DNA of 60,090 nucleotides, from the NCBI GenBank assembly GCA_017626325.1, contig JAGAIZ010000026.1, forward strand, positions 1 through 60,090, written 5' to 3'. A program made the position numbers and the translations under genes. The notes under the pieces were generated by a model that was not told the origin of the DNA, ran no database searches, and saw only the letters and a list, made by a program, of their open reading frames with translations. The stretch is from Lachnospiraceae bacterium (GTDB taxonomy: Bacteria > Bacillota > Clostridia > Lachnospirales > Lachnospiraceae). Numbering within the stretch: the stretch's first letter is position 1; each line of letters opens with the position of its first letter. This document shows, piece after piece, positions 51,372 through 60,076 of this stretch.

Positions 51372-51680
51372 TCATTCCATGATCTCCACAATATTCTGTA
51401 AGCCCGACAACAGCAGAATCCGCCGTATCCTGCTGTCTACATTGACCGCGTACACCCTGCCGCCAAAACAGGATATCTTCTTGTACCTCCCCAGTATAAT
51501 GCCGATTCCCGAACTGTCCATAAAGGTTGTCCGCTCGAAATCAAAGACTACATTTCCCACTTTCTTTGAAACAATATACCTGTCAGCTTTCGCACTGATA
51601 TCCACCGATTTATGATGATCAATCTCATCCGGTAGTCTTATCATTAGATAGTTGTCAATCACTTTAAACTCTTCATCCAT
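51372..51680 (-). CDS. spoIIAA: Anti-anti-sigma F factor
   Basis: A 102-residue STAS-domain protein that frees sigma F from SpoIIAB when dephosphorylated. The phosphorylated serine is in TTFMDSSGIGIILGRYKK. The start is ATG 51680, after AAAGGAG. A longer frame of 69 codons lies upstream, but that DNA is a structured repeat also found before valS, so I treat it as leader. The leader is about 250 bases to the preceding terminator; I could not identify a sigma H promoter in it. Confidence 0.94.
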   Translation of the reverse strand: MDEEFKVIDNYLMIRLPDEIDHHKSVDISAKADRYIVSKKVGNVVFDFERTTFMDSSGIGIILGRYKKISCFGGRVYAVNVDSRIRRILLLSGLQNIVEIME

Positions 51681-51720
51681 ATTATGTAAACTCCTTTCCG
51701 TTTTGATCGGTTTTTGGCGC

Positions 51721-51808
51721 TCATTCATCCGCTCATGCACGCATGGCGGCTGCCTGGACGGCTTTCTGACTCCATGCACGCATGGCTGATTTCCGACTCC
51801 CTCAACAT
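51721..51808. repeat. Partial duplicate of the structured element (gene-proximal, spoIIAA side)
   Basis: The CATTCATCCGCTCAT ... GGCGGCTGCCTG ... GGCTTTCTGACTC series repeats the third arm of the neighbouring element with changes. CCATGCACGCATGG (51772-51785) can form a small hairpin. An equivalent partial duplicate lies on the gene side of the valS copy. Confidence 0.65.
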
Positions 51809-51928
51809 GTATCAGCAGACTCAGGACACCCTGTGTCCTGAGTTCGCGTTGCTCGTCATAAATCCGCTCATTCATCCGCTCATTCATGGCGGCTGCCTGA
51901 GCGGCTTTCTGACTCTGCTGATACGCGC
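51809..51928. repeat. Structured dispersed element, copy before spoIIAA
   Basis: Outer arms GTATCAGCAGA (51809-51819) and TCTGCTGATAC (51914-51924) pair perfectly. An inner hairpin pairs CTCAGGACAC (51820-51829) with GTGTCCTGAG (51833-51842). A third arm pairs CCGCTCA (51864-51870) with TGAGCGG (51898-51904). The conserved single-stranded words are AGTTCGCGTTGCTCGTCATA and TCTGACTC. GCGC then A7 follow, which on the minus strand is the U-tract of a terminator. The copy at 59490-59613 has the same architecture. Confidence 0.8.
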
Positions 51929-51960
51929 AAAAAAAGAGGGCGTAATATTATCACGTCCTC
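51929..51960 (-). terminator. Terminator after the zinc-ribbon/TPR gene
   Basis: On the minus strand GAGG.CGT.AT pairs with AT.ACG.CCTC (forward 51936-51960), followed by seven T residues (forward A run 51929-51935). The structured element begins directly after it. Confidence 0.75.
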
Positions 51961-51990
51961 TTTCGTATTTTATGATTCTCTTATCAGCCT

Positions 51991-53409
51991 CTATTCCGCA
52001 TTTCCCATCTCTTCAAGAAAAGTCTCTGACTTGCTGGCCTTCTCGGTTCCGGGGAACAGCTCTATGATCTGCAGATAGGCGGCTCTGGCCTTCTCTTCCT
52101 CCCCAATCCGGTAATAGGCATTGGCAAGATTGTACAAAGCCTCTCCGTTGGTAGCGTCATACTTGAACGCCTTCTCCAGATTCGGTATGGCGTCCTCATA
52201 ATTCTCCTGCCTGTAAGCTTCATAACCGTCATTGTAATAAGACTCGGCGACATCCGGCCCGACTAACGCCAACAACGTATGATACAGATTATCAAAAGCC
52301 TCAGAAGTGTCATTTTCTTCCTCTGACTCTCCCATCTGGATCTCCTCCAGATAATCCGCCACCACAGTTACCTCTTCCGGATTCGTCAGATAGGCGCCCG
52401 CCGCTTTCATCAGACTGTCCACTGACTGCAGAGTGCCGTCCGTTCCCATATAAGCCGCCAGATCCTGCTCCAGGCTACTGTTCTTCTCCATCAGTTCATC
52501 CAACTGCTGCTGCATCTCATCTATAGTAGCCGTCTTGGCATCCGACTGCTCGCTTACCTTACGCAGTTCGTCGTCTATCGTCGCCCTGGCGTTCTGGATT
52601 CTCGCCGGCAGGATCAGAAAGAAAGCAATCGCTATGCCGATAACAAGGCCGATCCCCAGATTTAACAGCGAAGTAACACCTTTGCCTTCCTTCACATTGA
52701 CCGACTGAATAATCGTTTCATTGCCGCTCTGGTACTTGATGATCTCCTCCGTCTTTTTCTGTTTCCTAGAAGCATTCTTCACGCCTTCCTCCGGCATGAG
52801 CATCTCGTCTACTTCTTTGAGATATCTGAGCGTCGCTATGTTATTCGTATCAATTTCCAGACACTTCGTCAGTTCTCTCTTGGCTTTCTCCCACTCTTCA
52901 TTATTGATATACAGAAGCGCAAGCAACTGATGCGCCCTGATAAACTTCGGATTTAACGATAAAACCTTCTTAAGCTGGATCACCGCCAGATCCAGACTGT
53001 CCTGATTACAATAAGTAAGCGCCTGATTATATTTCTTGATTGTCTGATTGATGATGTCCAGACGGTTCTGATTCGTCTGAATCATATCAATATAATCATC
53101 CGCGATATTCTTCTTCGGGCGCAGATTCTTGCTGATAACCCATTCACTGAGCGCCGCTACCACCTCGCCGGTCTCGAAATATACCAAGCCAAGCAGGTTG
53201 CGCGCTTCCACATTATTCTTATTAAACTTCAAACTCTGCCGCAGACTTGTGATCGCTCCCGTCAGATCTCTGACGTTTGCCCTTTCCAACCCCTCATTAT
53301 AAAACCGGTTGGATATATATATAATCTTTTTGTAAAGGGCTACATCGGCACCACAGTTCGTGCAGAAATCATGCTCCGACAGATTACATCCACACTGATA
53401 ACAAATCAT
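51991..53409 (-). CDS. Zinc-ribbon and TPR membrane protein
   Basis: A 472-residue protein. The N-terminus is a zinc ribbon (CYQCG ... FCTNCG, residues 3-19). TPR-like helices follow (about 30-190), one membrane segment (LLNLGIGLVIGIAIAFFLIL, about 250), a coiled coil (about 275-325) and further TPR repeats at the C-terminus (NLEKAFKYDATNGEALYNLA, YYRIGEEEKARAAY). It has no catalytic motif and probably acts as a scaffold at the membrane. It is downstream of folC and a 49-residue gene in one direction. Partners are unknown. Confidence 0.8.
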   Translation of the reverse strand: MICYQCGCNLSEHDFCTNCGADVALYKKIIYISNRFYNEGLERANVRDLTGAITSLRQSLKFNKNNVEARNLLGLVYFETGEVVAALSEWVISKNLRPKKNIADDYIDMIQTNQNRLDIINQTIKKYNQALTYCNQDSLDLAVIQLKKVLSLNPKFIRAHQLLALLYINNEEWEKAKRELTKCLEIDTNNIATLRYLKEVDEMLMPEEGVKNASRKQKKTEEIIKYQSGNETIIQSVNVKEGKGVTSLLNLGIGLVIGIAIAFFLILPARIQNARATIDDELRKVSEQSDAKTATIDEMQQQLDELMEKNSSLEQDLAAYMGTDGTLQSVDSLMKAAGAYLTNPEEVTVVADYLEEIQMGESEEENDTSEAFDNLYHTLLALVGPDVAESYYNDGYEAYRQENYEDAIPNLEKAFKYDATNGEALYNLANAYYRIGEEEKARAAYLQIIELFPGTEKASKSETFLEEMGNAE

Positions 53410-53422
53410 CTATGCCAATCCC

Positions 53423-53572
53423 CTATTCCTGTTCTGCTTTCTTAGCTTCTTTGACAACCTTCACCATCAGATCCGCCATATCAGTCAGATCCTGGTTGTA
53501 AATCGCTTCTTCCGCGTCCTCAACTTCCAAGCTGGGGTGAAACTTCTTTAACTCTTCTTCGAAATTAATCAT
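53423..53572 (-). CDS. 49-residue acidic small protein between folC and the TPR gene
   Basis: The gene starts inside the last codons of folC (8-base overlap) with AAGGAGG seven bases before the ATG, so translation is expected. The protein (MINFEEELKKFHPSLEVEDA, then EEAIYNQDLTDMADLMVKVV) is acidic and helical, without membrane segments. It ends 13 bases before the TPR gene start. I do not recognise a family; it may be a small partner of the TPR protein. Confidence 0.75.
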   Translation of the reverse strand: MINFEEELKKFHPSLEVEDAEEAIYNQDLTDMADLMVKVVKEAKKAEQE

Positions 53573-54887
53573 GCCGAGGCCTCCTTAAAAGGGCTTTTAC
53601 TTCGCCCACCAAATATAATGAACCGACAATATACACTTTATCCTCGTCATCCTTGCCAAATACCAGCTCTTCTACCGCCGTATCAAGCGTCTCATATGTC
53701 CTGCATTCCCATTCCGTATATTGCCTGAAATAATCTTCTAATACTGCAAGCGGCAATGCGCGCGCATCCGAAAGCGCCACTACGCCCGCCACATCGAATA
53801 ATCCTGACGACGCCAGCGCGCCGATTACCCTCTGATATTGTTTATCCTTCACAACGGAATAAAGCAATTTCCGTTTTCCCTTACAGGGCTGGGTTTTGAC
53901 CGTCTCTACAAAAGCCCGGATGCCATCGATATTATGAGCGCCGTCCAGATAAACGGCAGGCATAATCTCTTCCATCCTGCCTTCCCAGCATGTCCTGAAG
54001 ATTCCTGCCTGCATCACAGGAACCGTAATCCTCTCATCCTTAAGAAGCTCCAGCGCCCTGACCGCCACAGAAGCATTCTCTGTCTGATAGACTGCGGAGG
54101 TAGACACAGTAAAACTAATATAATCATAATAGAGTAAATGAAGAGAAAAATCAATTGTTTTATGCCGAATCTTCATTTCTTTTATCGCATGCTTTTCCAC
54201 CGGAAAAGTCGGCGCCCCGGCTCTCAATGCGCATTCTTCGATGGCGTGCGTTACCTCTTCACACTGCACAGGATAGACGACCGGCGTATTCGCGCGAAGG
54301 ATGCCTGCCTTCTCAGACGCGATCTTAGCAAGCGTATCTCCCAGATACTCCATATGGTCATAGCCGATCGATGTGAGAATACACAGCGTTTTAGACTCCA
54401 CAGAATTGGTGGCGTCCAGCCTGCCGCCAAGCCCTGTCTCCAGCACAGCATACTCCACGCCGCTCCTTTCGAATATCACCATTGCCATAAAAAAAAGAAA
54501 TTCAAAAAAAGTAGGATGATACGAGATCCGGCGCAGTTCCTCCGGCAGTTCTTCCAGATAAGACGCCACCGTCCGAAACGCCTCCAGAAACACACGCTCC
54601 GATACGATCTCCCCGTCGACAACAAACCGCTCCCGCATCGTAACCAAATGCGGAGATATAAACATACCCGCGGATATGCCGGCTTCCTTCAGAACCGAAC
54701 ACAAATAAGCACAAACGGAACCTTTTCCGTTTGTGCCTGCTATGTGGATGATCTTGCTGTTCTGTCCCGGATTTCCCAAATGCTTCAGGAAAATTCGGGT
54801 ATGTTCCATGCTGTTCTTACTGGTGAACTTCGGAATCGTATTGATATATTCCTCCGCCTCCCTGTAAGTATGAATCTCACTTATCAT
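53565..54887 (-). CDS. folC: Folylpolyglutamate synthase / dihydrofolate synthase
   Basis: A 440-residue ligase that adds glutamate to folates. The ATP loop is IIHIAGTNGKGSVCAYL; other signatures are FISPHLVTMRERFVVDG, LETGLGGRLDATNSV and GYDHMEYLGDTLAKIASEKA, then VYLDGAHNIDG. Start at ATG 54887 after GGGAG; a longer frame begins 10 codons upstream. It leads a group with a 49-residue gene and the TPR protein gene. Confidence 0.94.
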   Translation of the reverse strand: MISEIHTYREAEEYINTIPKFTSKNSMEHTRIFLKHLGNPGQNSKIIHIAGTNGKGSVCAYLCSVLKEAGISAGMFISPHLVTMRERFVVDGEIVSERVFLEAFRTVASYLEELPEELRRISYHPTFFEFLFFMAMVIFERSGVEYAVLETGLGGRLDATNSVESKTLCILTSIGYDHMEYLGDTLAKIASEKAGILRANTPVVYPVQCEEVTHAIEECALRAGAPTFPVEKHAIKEMKIRHKTIDFSLHLLYYDYISFTVSTSAVYQTENASVAVRALELLKDERITVPVMQAGIFRTCWEGRMEEIMPAVYLDGAHNIDGIRAFVETVKTQPCKGKRKLLYSVVKDKQYQRVIGALASSGLFDVAGVVALSDARALPLAVLEDYFRQYTEWECRTYETLDTAVEELVFGKDDEDKVYIVGSLYLVGEVKALLRRPRHD

Positions 54888-54944
54888 GTGTATGCTCCCA
54901 TTCAGTGTACTACACATCCCTCAGATGTTCCATTACAGGAACCG

Positions 54945-56537
54945 CTAATTATGAACAATAACCGAGCCCTCAATAATGCCCCTCTGCGCCGTATATTTCA
55001 TGAAACAGGTATTCCGCTCCACAAACATCTGCTCCGCGTTCAGGCAGATGATCACATTACGGTACAGGTTGCCGTCGATCTTAATACAGGCTCCTTTGCT
55101 CTCATCTATGATCTTTTCCAGCCTTTCGCGTTCGTCCTCAATCATGTCCAGCCTCGCGAAATATTCATCCTTTAATTTATTCCACTGTACAAGCTTCGCT
55201 TCCGTAGCCCCCGATGTCGCCGAGCCGCGCAGGCGCTTCTCACGAAGAGCCTCCGTCATCGTCTCCACCAGCTCTGACAGCTTTGCCTTCATCTCCGCTT
55301 CCTTATGCTTCGTTTCAATCAGCTTATCGAATTCCTCCGGCTCATACCCACAATGCAGAATTGTCTTGACCTCCACGTCATTGCCTGCCGTCATCACTTC
55401 AATTCCTTTGAGAGCGTGCGTATAACCGCCGATAATAGCGCCCTTCTTACCTGTGGTTATGACCTTATCTTTGGCTGAGATTCTGGCATTGAGAATTGTG
55501 TTGGACTGCACCGTGCCTCCGGAGTCTACCGTAGTATTCTCTATAAAATCCGCAAACACATTGCCCCTGGCCGAAATTTTGCCGCCGCCCTGGATTCCTC
55601 TGGATAATATGACATCGCCTCCCGCAAATAACGTAGCGGCTCCGGTAGTCCCATGGATCTCGATGTTACGTCCCGCGCGGATCACGACGCCGCTCTCCAC
55701 ATTGCCATAGATAATCACGTCGCCGAAGAACTCCACCTTGCCAATAATCATATCCACATCGCCGCTGATCTCATGGACATTCTGGATGTCGATCTTGCCG
55801 TCCTTGACTTCGATCTTGCCGTCGCACTGTGCGTAATAGATCTCATTCTCACGCAGAATTCCCTTACCGCGCATCGGCGGCAGATCTCTTGCCGGCTTCG
55901 CTTTCATCTCGCCGCCCGTTACCGTATACCCGTCTTCTCCGTTTACCGCATAGTGATAGATCGCTACCTTCTCGCCCTTGTGCACATTCTGGAGGGCGCT
56001 CATATGAGAGTAATCCACCGTGCCGTCTTTTCTGATCTTGGGTACGCCGTATTCTTCCGGTGTAAAGAGATATTCGAACCAGCCGTCCTTGCCTTCTTTG
56101 ACCTCGGCGCCTTTGGCTACGAGAATCTCCCTGTCATACACCTTCTTCTTAATCATCGCGGACAGATTAGAACTGTGATACCCCTTCACCACGCCGTTTC
56201 GCTCTAAGAAGGTTTCCAGTTCACGCTTCTCATAGACCTGTCCCTTATCCGGCGGGGCCAGGTAGAGCCACGCTGCCATCTGGTCGTCGTCGATGCGCAG
56301 ATAGGTGCCTTTGGCAAGCGTCGTCCCCTTGGAATCCCATTCCGGTTCTTCCGCCGCCTGCTCTTGCGGATGCAGCGCTTCCAGATTGGCATCTCTCGCC
56401 TTTCTGGGCGCGGCAGGCTCCAACGCTTTCGCCATAGCAATTTTCAGTTTATCAAGCTGCTCCGACGTCAGATTGACTTCACTCACGTGACTCACCCCGC
56501 TTTCCTTATATGACATGCTTTTCAAAGGAAGCTTCAC
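54945..56537 (-). CDS. DUF342 (FapA-like) polymer-associated protein
   Basis: A 530-residue protein with a Lys/Ala-rich N-terminus (about 1-65), a FapA-type N-terminal domain, and a central right-handed beta-helix recognised by repeated glycine-valine turns (VEFFGDVIIYGNVESGVVIR, AGRNIEIHGTTGAATLFAGG, GGKISARGNVFADFIENTTV). A coiled coil follows (about 410-475). DUF342 proteins occur near flagellar or polar genes; their role is not settled. Start is uncertain: GTG at 56537 or ATG at 56516. The start region lies in a 10-bp stem hairpin. It is 28 bases upstream of the end of the folC leader frame. Confidence 0.82.
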   Translation of the reverse strand: MKLPLKSMSYKESGVSHVSEVNLTSEQLDKLKIAMAKALEPAAPRKARDANLEALHPQEQAAEEPEWDSKGTTLAKGTYLRIDDDQMAAWLYLAPPDKGQVYEKRELETFLERNGVVKGYHSSNLSAMIKKKVYDREILVAKGAEVKEGKDGWFEYLFTPEEYGVPKIRKDGTVDYSHMSALQNVHKGEKVAIYHYAVNGEDGYTVTGGEMKAKPARDLPPMRGKGILRENEIYYAQCDGKIEVKDGKIDIQNVHEISGDVDMIIGKVEFFGDVIIYGNVESGVVIRAGRNIEIHGTTGAATLFAGGDVILSRGIQGGGKISARGNVFADFIENTTVDSGGTVQSNTILNARISAKDKVITTGKKGAIIGGYTHALKGIEVMTAGNDVEVKTILHCGYEPEEFDKLIETKHKEAEMKAKLSELVETMTEALREKRLRGSATSGATEAKLVQWNKLKDEYFARLDMIEDERERLEKIIDESKGACIKIDGNLYRNVIICLNAEQMFVERNTCFMKYTAQRGIIEGSVIVHN

Positions 56538-56573
56538 CGCCGGATTACAACCACCATATCGCCGTGAAGCTTC
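56528..56573 (-). promoter_or_regulatory. Hairpin covering the DUF342 gene start
   Basis: GAAGCTTCAC (56528-56537) and GTGAAGCTTC (56564-56573) are perfect inverted repeats, with GGC/GCC extending the stem. The arm includes the candidate GTG start. No U-tract follows, so translational control or mRNA stability is more likely than termination. Confidence 0.5.
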
Positions 56574-56676
56574 TTACTATCGCTTCTAACTATAACTTTA
56601 CACTAAAATGTTCCGTATTTCCAGTGCATTCTTAACCAAATCTGAACTTTCTGATTATTTCATGAACAGAGCGCCG

Positions 56677-59385
56677 CTATGACAACTGCATCAGTCTTTC
56701 TTCTACCTGCGCCTTCATCTGCGTGTACTTCTCCAACTTGGCACGTTCCTCAGCCACCTTTGCTTCCGGCGCTTTGGACATGAACTTCTCGTTGGAAAGC
56801 ATACCGTTGACGCGGGCAAGCTCGCCCTCCAGACGCTTCTGCTCTTTCTGCAGACGCTCGATCTCCTGCTTGATATCCACCAGCTCCGCAAAAGGAATAT
56901 AGATGGTCGCGCCCTGAATCACTACAGACACCGCATCATCCGCAATCCCTGCCTTATCCGCCTGCACGGTTACGCCGGAGGCTCCTGCCAGAGAAGCAAA
57001 GAACAGCCTGCCTTCTGCGAAAATATTTCTGATCGTTTCTTTCTCGCTGACAACGAACACCGCTGCTTTCCTGCCGGGCGCTACATTCATCTCCGTACGC
57101 ACGTTACGGATACCGCGAACCGCGTCCTTCATCAGTTCGATGGCCGTCTCCTCCGCAGCAAAGCACTTCTCCTCCGTGTACTCCGGCCACCTGGAAATCA
57201 TAATGGACTCTTCCTCAGACTGGATGGTGCAGAAGATTTCCTCTGTGATAAAAGGCATATAAGGATGCAGAAGCTTCAGCGCGTCGATGAGCACATTTTT
57301 CAGCGTCCAGAGCGCAGCGTTCCTGCTCTTCTCCCCCGCCTCTTCCTTATTATAAAGTCTGGGCTTCACCATCTCGATATACCAGTCGCAGAACTCATCC
57401 CAGATAAAGTCATATACCTTCTGTACCGCGATACCAAGTTCGAAATGGTCCATATTGTCTGTGGCTTCCTGCACCAACGTATTTAACCTGGAAATAATCC
57501 ACTTATCCACCGGCTCCAGATCTGCCTTAATCGTATCATATGCGGCTTCCCAGCCAAAGGAACCTGTCTGCCCCTGCACACCTTCCATGGCGTTTGCAAT
57601 ATTCATCATGATGAAACGGGACGCGTTCCATACTTTATTAGCGAAGTTGCGGCTGGCTTCCACTCTCTCATAATAGAAACGCATATCGTTGCCCGGCGCA
57701 TTACCGGTAATCAGCGTAAGACGCAGAGCGTCCGCACCGTACTGGTCAATGATTTCCAGCGGATCGATACCATTGCCCAGAGACTTGCTCATCTTCCGTC
57801 CCTGGGAATCCCTTACCAGGCCGTGGAACAATACGGTCTTAAACGGCTTCTCTCCCATCTGCTCATAGCCGGAGAAAATCATACGGATTACCCAGAAGAA
57901 AATAATATCATAGCCGGTTACCAGCACGTCCGTAGGATAAAAGTACTCCAAATCCTCCGTCTTGTCCGGCCAGCCTAACGTAGAGAACGGCCACAGCGCA
58001 GAGGAAAACCAGGTATCCAGCGTATCCGGATCCTGTGTAAAATGCCTGCCGCCGCATTTAGGACACACCGAAGGAGCCTCTTTGGCTACGATCGTCTCGC
58101 CGCAGTCATCGCAGTAATATGCCGGAATCCTGTGTCCCCACCAGAGCTGACGGCTGATACACCAGTCGCGGATGTTGTCGGTCCAGTTGAAATAGGTCTT
58201 TTCCATGCGCTCCGGTATCAGCTTGATGTCGCCGTTTCTTACCGCTTCTGCCGCAGGCTTGATCAGCTCGTCCATCTTGACAAACCACTGCTTCTTAATC
58301 ATCGGCTCGATGGTAGTCTTACAGCGGTCGTGTGTGCCTACATTATGGGAATAATCCTCGATACGCACCAGCAGTCCTTCCTGCTCTAACTCCGCTACAA
58401 TCTGTTTTCTCGCCTCATAGCGGTCTAGGCCCTCGTACTTGCCTCCATTCTCGTTGATGGTCGCATCGTCATTTAAGATATTGATTTCCGGCAGATTGTG
58501 ACGCTTACCAACCTCGAAGTCGTTAGGGTCATGGGCGGGCGTGATCTTAACCACACCGGTACCAAATTCCATATCCACATACTCGTCTTCCACAACCGGA
58601 ATGGGCTTGTTGACGATGGGAAGCCACACCTGTCTGCCTCTTAAATAAGTATACCGCTCGTCATGGGGGTTCACCGCCACCGCCGTATCGCCCAGCATGG
58701 TCTCGGGACGGGTGGTTGCAAACTCCAGAAATTCCGTTTTGCTGGGCTGACCGTTCTCATCTACCAGAGGATATTTGATATGCCAGAAATGGCCCGCCTG
58801 CTCCTCATACTCTACTTCCGCATCGGAGATGGAGGTATTGCAGACCGGACACCAGTTGATAATCCTGCTGCCCTTATAAATCCAGCCCTTCTCATGCATC
58901 TTGCAGAATACTTCCGTAACCGCCTTGTTGCAGCCCTCGTCCATGGTGAAACGCTCTCTGTCCCAATCACAGGAGGAACCCAGCTTCTTAAGCTGGCTGA
59001 TGATACGGCCGCCGTACTCCTTCTTCCACTCCCAGGCACGCTCCAGGAATCCCTCGCGCCCCAGCTCTTCCTTGTCAATGCCCTCTTCCTTCAGCTTCTC
59101 GATAATCTTAACTTCGGTAGCGATAGAAGCATGGTCTGTGCCCGGCTGCCAGAGGGCGTTGTAGCCCTGCATTCTCTTATAGCGGATTAAAATATCCTGC
59201 ATGGTATTGTCAAGGGCATGTCCCATATGGAGCTGTCCTGTGATATTCGGGGGCGGAATCACAATGGTAAAAGGGGTCTTTGTTTTATCCACCTCGGCAT
59301 GGAAGTATTTCTTGTCCAGCCATTTCTGATACAATCTGTCCTCTATGCCTTTGGGATCATAGGTTTTCGCTAATTCTTTGCTCAT
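56677..59385 (-). CDS. valS: Valyl-tRNA synthetase
   Basis: A 902-residue class I synthetase that charges tRNA-Val. The HIGH motif reads PPNITGQLHMGHAL and the KMSKS loop is GRKMSKSLGNGIDP. The editing domain (TTRPETMLGDTAVAVNPHDE) and the C-terminal coiled-coil arm (about 840-902) are present. GGAGG precedes the ATG. A valine T-box leader lies upstream at 59614-59940, and a structured repeat separates the leader terminator from the start codon. Confidence 0.97.
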   Translation of the reverse strand: MSKELAKTYDPKGIEDRLYQKWLDKKYFHAEVDKTKTPFTIVIPPPNITGQLHMGHALDNTMQDILIRYKRMQGYNALWQPGTDHASIATEVKIIEKLKEEGIDKEELGREGFLERAWEWKKEYGGRIISQLKKLGSSCDWDRERFTMDEGCNKAVTEVFCKMHEKGWIYKGSRIINWCPVCNTSISDAEVEYEEQAGHFWHIKYPLVDENGQPSKTEFLEFATTRPETMLGDTAVAVNPHDERYTYLRGRQVWLPIVNKPIPVVEDEYVDMEFGTGVVKITPAHDPNDFEVGKRHNLPEINILNDDATINENGGKYEGLDRYEARKQIVAELEQEGLLVRIEDYSHNVGTHDRCKTTIEPMIKKQWFVKMDELIKPAAEAVRNGDIKLIPERMEKTYFNWTDNIRDWCISRQLWWGHRIPAYYCDDCGETIVAKEAPSVCPKCGGRHFTQDPDTLDTWFSSALWPFSTLGWPDKTEDLEYFYPTDVLVTGYDIIFFWVIRMIFSGYEQMGEKPFKTVLFHGLVRDSQGRKMSKSLGNGIDPLEIIDQYGADALRLTLITGNAPGNDMRFYYERVEASRNFANKVWNASRFIMMNIANAMEGVQGQTGSFGWEAAYDTIKADLEPVDKWIISRLNTLVQEATDNMDHFELGIAVQKVYDFIWDEFCDWYIEMVKPRLYNKEEAGEKSRNAALWTLKNVLIDALKLLHPYMPFITEEIFCTIQSEEESIMISRWPEYTEEKCFAAEETAIELMKDAVRGIRNVRTEMNVAPGRKAAVFVVSEKETIRNIFAEGRLFFASLAGASGVTVQADKAGIADDAVSVVIQGATIYIPFAELVDIKQEIERLQKEQKRLEGELARVNGMLSNEKFMSKAPEAKVAEERAKLEKYTQMKAQVEERLMQLS

Positions 59386-59402
59386 GGTTTCCTCCTTTAT
59401 TT

Positions 59403-59489
59403 ATATCCTTATTTGCTCGTCATAAGCCTTGCGCTATGTGCTTTTATGCGAGCATAACGCACACCGGGCAGGTCTTCTGACTCTCCGGG
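59403..59489. repeat. Partial duplicate of the structured element (gene-proximal, valS side)
   Basis: TTGCTCGTCATAAGCCTTG ... TATGCGAGCATAACGCACA ... CTTCTGACTCT (59413-59484) repeats the second half of the full element with about 90 percent identity. It lacks the outer stem. Confidence 0.75.
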
Positions 59490-59613
59490 GCATAAGCAGA
59501 CTCGAAACGCTTCGCGTTTCAAGTTCGCGTTGCTCGTCATAAGCCTTGTGCTATGCGCTTATATGCGAGCATAACGCACATAGCGCAAGACTTCTGACTC
59601 TGCTTATGCGCGC
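59490..59613. repeat. Structured dispersed element, copy before valS
   Basis: Outer arms GCATAAGCAGA (59490-59500) and TCTGCTTATGC (59599-59609) pair perfectly. The inner hairpin pairs GAAACGC (59504-59510) with GCGTTTC (59514-59520). The third arm pairs TTGTGCTATGCG with CGCACATAGCGCAA with small interruptions. AGTTCGCGTTGCTCGTCATA and TCTGACTC are identical to the spoIIAA copy, while paired positions differ in a compensated way. It begins directly at the U-tract of the T-box terminator. Confidence 0.8.
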
Positions 59614-59940
59614 AAAAAAGCGCCCTTGCCGTTTCTTACGGCAAAGGGCGCATATACGCGGTACCACCTTCGTTTGTCACTCGCAGATTCCTGTCAGAAT
59701 CTTATCCGCTAACGGGGATAGGGCGTGGCGGCCTACTGTCTATCGTCCGGCACGGCATCCTTCCTTCCTTCTGCCTGCTTCCGCGACTCTTCAGCCTCCC
59801 GGTTCCAAAGCTACCTTCCATCATTCCTCTCCGAAGCACCCTTCCAGCTTGCGGCTGCTCTCTCTGGCGGCGGTCATCATGTACTCCTCTTTGTCATTAC
59901 CTTTGCGTCTTACAATCCAAATCTATGATTAATTATAGTA
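59614..59940 (-). promoter_or_regulatory. T-box leader controlling valS
   Basis: The antiterminator signature AAGGTGGTACCGCG is on the minus strand (forward 59657-59670). The terminator stem GCGCCCTTGCCGT / ACGGCAAAGGGCGC (forward 59620-59651) ends in six T residues (59614-59619). The long upstream part, from about 59930, would form stem I, with an AGAGAG-type segment near 59862-59870. Uncharged tRNA-Val is expected to favour read-through into valS. I could not place the specifier codon with confidence. Confidence 0.85.
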
Positions 59941-60005
59941 AATTACGCCTTTTTGTCAAGGGCCAAAAGCTTTTTGAGTTTCCCCATTTTTTCAGATAAT
60001 TAAAA

Positions 60006-60076
60006 ATGCAAAAACACGGAACCCTTGTTATAATTAAATCACCACAAAATAACCAAACAAAGGAGTGTTTTTGCAT
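60006..60076 (+). promoter_or_regulatory. Inverted repeat and promoter region of the gene at the right edge
   Basis: ATGCAAAAACAC (60006-60017) and GTGTTTTTGCAT (60065-60076) are perfect inverted copies. Between them are TTGTTATAAT (a -10-like TATAAT) and the ribosome site AAAGGAG. The right arm ends in the start codon. Such a layout is often seen at the ends of insertion elements, but too little is visible to decide. Confidence 0.45.

Noticed and set aside
51681-51887. 69-codon N-terminal extension of SpoIIAA
   Set aside because: The DNA is a structured repeat also present before valS; SpoIIAA homologues start at the ATG at 51680, which has its own ribosome site.
54138-55175. 345-residue plus-strand frame spanning folC and the DUF342 gene
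   Set aside because: It runs antisense through two recognised genes and is His/Arg-rich without motifs.
59403-59613. Repeats before valS considered as part of the T-box
   Set aside because: They lie downstream of the T-box terminator, and a copy is found before spoIIAA where there is no T-box.
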